From NCBI GenBank assembly GCA_028717785.1, contig JAQUND010000002.1, forward strand, positions 1 to 64,000: a stretch of DNA of 64,000 bases. The letters run 5' to 3'. The stretch comes from Candidatus Nanoarchaeia archaeon. Lineage in GTDB: Archaea; Nanoarchaeota; Nanoarchaeia; SCGC-AAA011-G17; JAFCDX01. Each line of letters opens with the position of its first letter. The first letter of the stretch is position 1. A program made the position numbers and the translations under genes. Below, in pieces: positions 60,168 to 64,000 of this stretch. The notes beneath the pieces are model-generated. The model was not told where the DNA came from, made no database searches, and saw nothing but the letters and a program-made list of their open reading frames with translations.

Positions 60168-62000
60168 ATGGCAGGATTTGTGCTAAAAAGCTTAGATGGA
60201 AAACGTCTAGGTATTATAGGTAATATACAAAAAAATATTAGGGATCTCGCCTCATTAGGAATGAAATGGGACGAAAAAATTATAAAACAATCTAAATCTA
60301 TAGGTATTGCTGAAGCACAGTTAGATAATATGTATGGTTTATATTATCAAGGTAACTATGCAGGAACTGATTATGGTCAAAAAGAATTCATTGCCTTTTA
60401 TGATAAAGAATATCCTACTCGTAGAGATTTTCTTCGTAAGTTCTCTATGAATGGAGAAATTGAAAATGTTCTTGAAATTATTGCAGATGAAACTATTATA
60501 TATGATGATAATAATTATTTTGGATATCCTAATACAAAAAATCTAAAATCTGTTATTAAACAAGAAAAAGCTAAAGAAATTGTTGATGATTTAAATGAAG
60601 CTTTTAGAAAAGTTTATTATGCTTTTAAATTTAATCAATCCCATGATGCATGGCATTATTTAAAAAAATTTCTTATTGATGGGTTTTTATCTTTTGAAAT
60701 TATTTATGATGGTGAAGGAGAAGAAAATGCAAAAAATATTATAGCTCTTAAAGAAATTGATCCTATTGAACTCGAGCCAGAAATACGTATTAATAAAGAT
60801 AATGGGCAAGAGTATAGAGTATGGGTTCAATTTAGAGGGGATTCACGTAAACAAAGAGAACTTTTAGATTCTAATCTTATTTATATTTCCTGGGCAAGAG
60901 GTAATTTTATATCTAGATTATCATATGTAGAACGTCTTGTTAGATCTTTCAATATGATGAGAACTCTTGAAAATTCCCGTATTATTTGGAATGTATGGAA
61001 TGCCCAAATGAGAGTAAAAATTCTTGTTCCTATTGGAAGTCAATCTGATGCTAAAGCAAGAACAAGATTATCTGAATTAAGAGGTATGTATAAGGAAGAA
61101 TTAAATATAGATGATACTTCTGGAGAAGTAACCTATAATGGATCTCCTCAATTTAATTTTGCTAAAACATTTGTTATCCCTACAAGAGAAGGAGTACAAA
61201 CTGAAATTGATGGATTTCAACCAGCAGGTTATGATTTATCTAATACAGAATCTCTACAATATTTTTGGCAAAGATTTGTTGTTGAAACAAAAGTTCCTGG
61301 TAATCGTTTTAGTAATAATACTGAGGGTTCTACTACAGCTACTTGGGGGACAGGTGGGGAAGGTATTGCTAGAGAAGAATTACGTTTTTCTAATTTTATA
61401 AATCGTATTCGATCCATTTATCAAGAAGTTTTACTTAAACCTCTTTGGATTCAATTTATATTAAAACATCCGGAATTTAAAGAAGATGAAATATTAAAGG
61501 GATCTATAGGTCTTGAATTTGTTGAAGAAAATCTCTTCAAAAAAATGAAAGAAAGAGATCTTGCTGAAAAAGGAGCTAATACTGTTACTACTCTTTCCAA
61601 TATTAAAGAACCTACTGTAAATCCTGATGGTACCCCCGGAGAAAAGAATTTCTTTGATCCAAAATTTCTTGTAGAAAAATTTATGGAATTTACAGAACAA
61701 GATATAAAACTTAATGCTAAATATAAAATAGAAAGAGAAGAAGAAATTAAAAAACTTGCTAGAGCTTATGCTAGAATAATAGTTGCAAGTGGAGGAACTC
61801 CGGGTGCTGCTGGCGGAGGTGGAGAATTAGGAGGTGGAGGTTTTGGCGGTCTTGGCGGAGGCGGTGAAGCTGGTGGATTTGGAGGTGCCGGAGGATTTGG
61901 TGAAGAAATTGGAGGTGCCGGAGGAGAAGAAATTGGAGGTGCCGGAGGAGAAGCTGGAGGGGGTGAAGCAACTGCTGGGGGAGAAGAATTAGGATTATAA
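60168..62000 (+). CDS. 20: portal vertex protein (gp20)
   Basis: 610 residues against 524 in T4. gp20-type segments: LRKFSMNGEIENVLEIIADE (~87-106), AWHYLKKFLIDGFLSFEIIY (~162-181), LKEIDPIELEPE (~195), the LSYVERLVRSFNMMRTLENS helix (~248-267), then ARTRLSELRGMYKEE, PTREGVQTEIDGFQP (~341) and TKVPGNRFS. Twelve copies form the ring that packages DNA and holds the neck. The last ~70 residues are Gly-rich repeats (GGAGGEEIGGAGGE and similar), absent from T4 gp20. Codon use is richer in CGT than in neighbours, as expected for an abundant virion protein. Confidence 0.85.
   Translation: MAGFVLKSLDGKRLGIIGNIQKNIRDLASLGMKWDEKIIKQSKSIGIAEAQLDNMYGLYYQGNYAGTDYGQKEFIAFYDKEYPTRRDFLRKFSMNGEIENVLEIIADETIIYDDNNYFGYPNTKNLKSVIKQEKAKEIVDDLNEAFRKVYYAFKFNQSHDAWHYLKKFLIDGFLSFEIIYDGEGEENAKNIIALKEIDPIELEPEIRINKDNGQEYRVWVQFRGDSRKQRELLDSNLIYISWARGNFISRLSYVERLVRSFNMMRTLENSRIIWNVWNAQMRVKILVPIGSQSDAKARTRLSELRGMYKEELNIDDTSGEVTYNGSPQFNFAKTFVIPTREGVQTEIDGFQPAGYDLSNTESLQYFWQRFVVETKVPGNRFSNNTEGSTTATWGTGGEGIAREELRFSNFINRIRSIYQEVLLKPLWIQFILKHPEFKEDEILKGSIGLEFVEENLFKKMKERDLAEKGANTVTTLSNIKEPTVNPDGTPGEKNFFDPKFLVEKFMEFTEQDIKLNAKYKIEREEEIKKLARAYARIIVASGGTPGAAGGGGELGGGGFGGLGGGGEAGGFGGAGGFGEEIGGAGGEEIGGAGGEAGGGEATAGGEELGL
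61795..61985 (+). repeat. Gly-rich coding repeats at portal C-terminus
   Basis: GGAGGTGCCGGAGGA-type units repeat in tandem and encode GGAGGE/GGGG segments. They are much richer in G+C than the rest of the window. The repeat count is likely to vary between relatives. Confidence 0.8.
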
Positions 62001-62022
62001 ATATTTAATAGAATAAAAAATA

Positions 62023-62059
62023 AAAGATTGATAAATATAAAAAATTATCAATCTTTTTT
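62023..62059 (+). terminator. terminator hairpin carrying ATAAATATAAAAAA in its loop
   Basis: AAAGATTGATAA / TTATCAATCTTT, a perfect 12-bp stem, then T6. Stem and loop include GATAAATATAAAAAATTA, the same text as in the hairpin at 14667. It may both end portal transcription and supply a late promoter for the array that follows. Confidence 0.85.
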
Positions 62060-62067
62060 GTGAATTC

Positions 62068-62481
62068 ATGAGAGCTAAATTAATTAATGAAATTATTCAA
62101 CCCCGAGATTATAATAATATAAAAGAATCTCTTACTTTTAATCGAAAAGAATCTAATATTTTTAAAAAATTAGGGATAGGAATAAAAAATTGGGAAAAAT
62201 TAAAAGTAAGAGATATATTAATACCCAAAAAAGATATTATTTTAGATAAAAATAACAGATTTGCTAATAAAGGTTCTCTTAGTATTTTTAAAGAATCCTA
62301 TGTATTAGTAACAAAAATTGATATAGAACCCGATGGATTAGAAATATGTTATTTCCAATGCTGGGATCTTAAAGAAGCTTTAGATAGAAGTAAAAATCTT
62401 AATGTAGCTTTACCAGTAAGTAATTTAATGGTAGGATCTATAAAACAATATGAAAATAGATTTAAAATATATGAAGGCTAA
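62068..62481 (+). CDS. leader-motif protein, first of the right-end array
   Basis: 137 residues. MRAKLINE leader, a spacer, then IKESLTFNRKESNIFKKLGIG (~20-40), so leader and motif are separated by an extra segment with a K-E-S junction. The body is beta-rich (KVRDILIPKKDIILDKNN). Overlaps the next start by 11 bases. Starts 9 bases after the terminator. Confidence 0.7.
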   Translation: MRAKLINEIIQPRDYNNIKESLTFNRKESNIFKKLGIGIKNWEKLKVRDILIPKKDIILDKNNRFANKGSLSIFKESYVLVTKIDIEPDGLEICYFQCWDLKEALDRSKNLNVALPVSNLMVGSIKQYENRFKIYEG

Positions 62482-62875
62482 ATTAATAAAGGAAAAATTA
62501 GATTTTAATAGGGAAGGAGAACCCCTAAAAAAAATAAGAATAAGTAAAAAAGAAGAATTATATTTATCTAAAATACAAGATTTTTTTAATAATATAAATA
62601 TAGATTTAACTTATTATAAAAATGAAAATCAATGGATTATAAATTTTTTTAATAATGGATTAAAAATATTAAATAGTATTAATAATTATACAGGAATATA
62701 TGAAAATGATATTTTTTTACTTCTTCAAGATGATGAAAATATATTTAATTATAAAATTTCAGAATGGCAAGATTTCTGTAGAGGAGTAATAGAAGAAATT
62801 ACAGGAGGAGGAATTAATCAATTAATAGTTGGTGCTCAAGAAATAAAAGAAAATTTAGAAAAGATTTACGAATGA
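62471..62875 (+). CDS. leader-motif protein
   Basis: 134 residues from the ATG at 62471: MKAKLIKE, then KLDFNREGEPLKKIRI, with Ser where the motif usually has Gly. The body is helical with WQDFCRGVIEEITGGG near the end. 32 bases coding for the motif are identical to the next gene. Coupled on both sides (ATG overlaps). Confidence 0.7.
   Translation: MKAKLIKEKLDFNREGEPLKKIRISKKEELYLSKIQDFFNNINIDLTYYKNENQWIINFFNNGLKILNSINNYTGIYENDIFLLLQDDENIFNYKISEWQDFCRGVIEEITGGGINQLIVGAQEIKENLEKIYE
62492..62523 (+). repeat. 32-bp direct repeat in paralogue starts
   Basis: Identical to 62893-62924; both encode the KLDFNREGEP part of the motif. Evidence of recent duplication within the array. Confidence 0.8.
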
Positions 62876-63345
62876 AAGCTATTTTAATAAAAGAAAAATT
62901 AGATTTTAATAGGGAAGGAGAACCATTAAAGAAAATGGGTTTAGGCATGGGAGTGAAAGCTACTATGTTAAAAATATCCGAAATACTAAATAAATTTCAC
63001 ATTTTAGCATATTATAGAGAAGATGATGAAGGGGTTAATGTACTTAATTTAAAAGATGAATCGGGATATAATGAAGGAGGATTTATAGAAGATGAAATGT
63101 GGGAATTAGATTATATTCCTGAAGATTTTTTTCAACTTGAAGAAAATGAAAAACCCGGTTTAGTTTTATTTTATGGAAGTAATAGAAAGAAAGAATTTAA
63201 TGAAGATTGGAAAGCAGCAATATCTTATATTTTAGATTTAAAATTTGGAAATATAAAAGATTTAAATTCAAAAATATATGAATTAAAAGATAATTTAAAT
63301 ATTGCAAAAGAGGTTAAAAAAAATAGAGATGAATTAAATTTATGA
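62872..63345 (+). CDS. leader-motif protein
   Basis: 157 residues. MKAILIKE, then KLDFNREGEPLKKMGLG. The body (ATMLKISEILNKFHILAYY, ending KDLNSKIYELKDNL) differs from the previous gene although the starts are nearly the same. ATGA overlaps on both sides, so the array is translated as one coupled unit. Confidence 0.7.
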   Translation: MKAILIKEKLDFNREGEPLKKMGLGMGVKATMLKISEILNKFHILAYYREDDEGVNVLNLKDESGYNEGGFIEDEMWELDYIPEDFFQLEENEKPGLVLFYGSNRKKEFNEDWKAAISYILDLKFGNIKDLNSKIYELKDNLNIAKEVKKNRDELNL

Positions 63346-64000
63346 AAGCATATTTAATTTCTGAAATATTATCATTCAATAGATCTAATAATAATCCTTT
63401 AGACAAATTAAATATAGGAAGAATTGAAGATAGAGTTATAGAAAATTTTATGAAAGCTATTAAAAAAATAGGAATTAAAATTGAAAAAAAATCTTCAGTT
63501 ACTACCGAAGGGGTTTGGGATTTTTATTTAAAAGATAAAGAATATTCTGAAATAGATTATGATAATTATTATATTTTTTACACTCCTGAAAAAGTTGCTG
63601 AAAGAGAAGGGTGGGAAGATCAATGGGGATTTTTCATTTCAGATGAAAAGGATGGTTCAATATTGATAGGTCCTACAAAAGATTGGAAAGAACTTGTTAA
63701 TTTTTTAAATAATGAAAGAAATAAAATTATTAAAAAATTACATGAATCTTTATCGTTTAATAGATCAAATATTAATCCTTTAAATAAATTAAATATAGGA
63801 AGAATTGAAGAAAGAAATATAGAAAACTTTATTGAAGCTTTAAATAAAATAGGTATAACAGCTACAAAAGAAATTTATGGACTTGAGGGTGTATGGATTT
63901 TTGATTTAGAAGACCAACAATATGGAAAAATTTGGGGTAGATATAAGGTTCTTTTTATTTCAGAAAAAGCTGCTGAACAAGAAGGAATAGATCCCGGTTT
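63342..64000 (+). CDS. two-module leader-motif protein, cut by window edge
   Basis: At least 219 residues. Leader MKAYLISE, then FNRSNNNPLDKLNIGRIEDR (~12-31) and a ~115-residue domain with EGVWDFYLKDKEYSEIDY. At about residue 132 LHES introduces FNRSNINPLNKLNIGRIEER and a second copy of the same domain (EGVWIFDLEDQQYGKIW). Unlike other two-module members, both domains are alike, so this is a recent internal duplication. The frame is still open at the window end. Confidence 0.75.
   Translation, partial: MKAYLISEILSFNRSNNNPLDKLNIGRIEDRVIENFMKAIKKIGIKIEKKSSVTTEGVWDFYLKDKEYSEIDYDNYYIFYTPEKVAEREGWEDQWGFFISDEKDGSILIGPTKDWKELVNFLNNERNKIIKKLHESLSFNRSNINPLNKLNIGRIEERNIENFIEALNKIGITATKEIYGLEGVWIFDLEDQQYGKIWGRYKVLFISEKAAEQEGIDPG

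Noticed and set aside
61138..61401. Second protein in another frame within the portal gene
   Set aside because: Leu/Ile-rich product of a shifted frame inside a well-supported coding region.
61771..61971. Reverse-strand Leu/His/Gln-rich protein opposite the portal tail
   Set aside because: It is the complement of the Gly-rich repeat codons and has no start context of its own.

Overview
The window looks like part of a large T4-type myovirus genome with a very AT-rich composition (roughly 27-30% G+C by eye). The host is probably a member of the Bacteroidota, perhaps a flavobacterium. The phage assignment rests on recognisable T4 core proteins: both type II topoisomerase subunits (gp39/60-like and gp52-like), a sliding clamp (gp45-like), the C-terminal piece of a family B DNA polymerase (gp43), a UvsX/RecA-like recombinase, a prohead protease (gp21-like), a DnaB-type helicase (gp41-like), the SbcD/SbcC-like pair gp47/gp46, a tail sheath stabiliser (gp15-like), the late sigma factor gp55, the head-completion nuclease gp4 and the portal gp20. 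The host inference rests on four promoters of the Bacteroidota type (-7 element TAnnTTTG), start codons preceded by A-rich sequence instead of Shine-Dalgarno sites, and a signal peptide ending in Ser-Gln in the flavobacterial style.

Layout. 1-8089 (+): small unknown genes, a 660-residue cysteine-containing protein, and a striking ~530-nt gene-free stretch (about 3090-3620) that looks like a large structured RNA ending in a terminator; then a DUF2786 protein, a secreted beta-rich protein and a possible isonitrile-synthase-like protein. 8143-11254 (-): the only reverse-strand block, mostly membrane proteins, with an 89-nt foldable element between two genes. 11472-19353 (+): zinc-ribbon proteins, an R2K-type ATP-grasp protein, a stand-alone proofreading-type exonuclease, many small unknowns, and a DUF932 gene with different base composition. 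19445-31658: SLOG-like protein, topoisomerase, AAA ATPase, DUF488-like, NADAR, a GIY-YIG homing endonuclease, clamp, and the split polymerase. 31717-46239: recombination and replication (uvsX, gp41, gp47, gp46) mixed with prohead protease, Nudix, a deoxyribosyltransferase-like enzyme and a Vsr-like homing endonuclease. 46305-64000: late and structural genes, including gp15, gp55, gp4 and portal, ending in a tandem array of short paralogous proteins.

The most unusual signal is a dispersed family of at least ten proteins that start with a short leader (consensus MKAKxIxE) followed by a motif of the form F-x-R-x(3)-P-x-K-x-L-x-I-G. Several members contain the motif twice, and the second copy is usually preceded by L/I/V-x-E-S. 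The leader resembles the capsid-targeting sequence of T4 internal head proteins, and [LI]-x-E is the known T4 gp21 cleavage pattern. With a gp21-like protease in the window, my inference is that these proteins, one of which may be the Nudix hydrolase, are packaged in the head, trimmed, and delivered with the DNA. Many are preceded by ATAAATA, close to the T4 late promoter TATAAATA, often inside or beside a hairpin.

Selfish DNA is prominent: three homing-endonuclease genes of different families plus the remnant of a fourth. One sits directly behind a gp55 that is short compared with T4, and the polymerase gene is itself split. Enzymes with possible links to NAD or ADP-ribose chemistry (NADAR, SLOG-like, Nudix, deoxyribosyltransferase-like) may serve counter-defence. 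No tRNA genes, CRISPR arrays or insertion sequences were seen.
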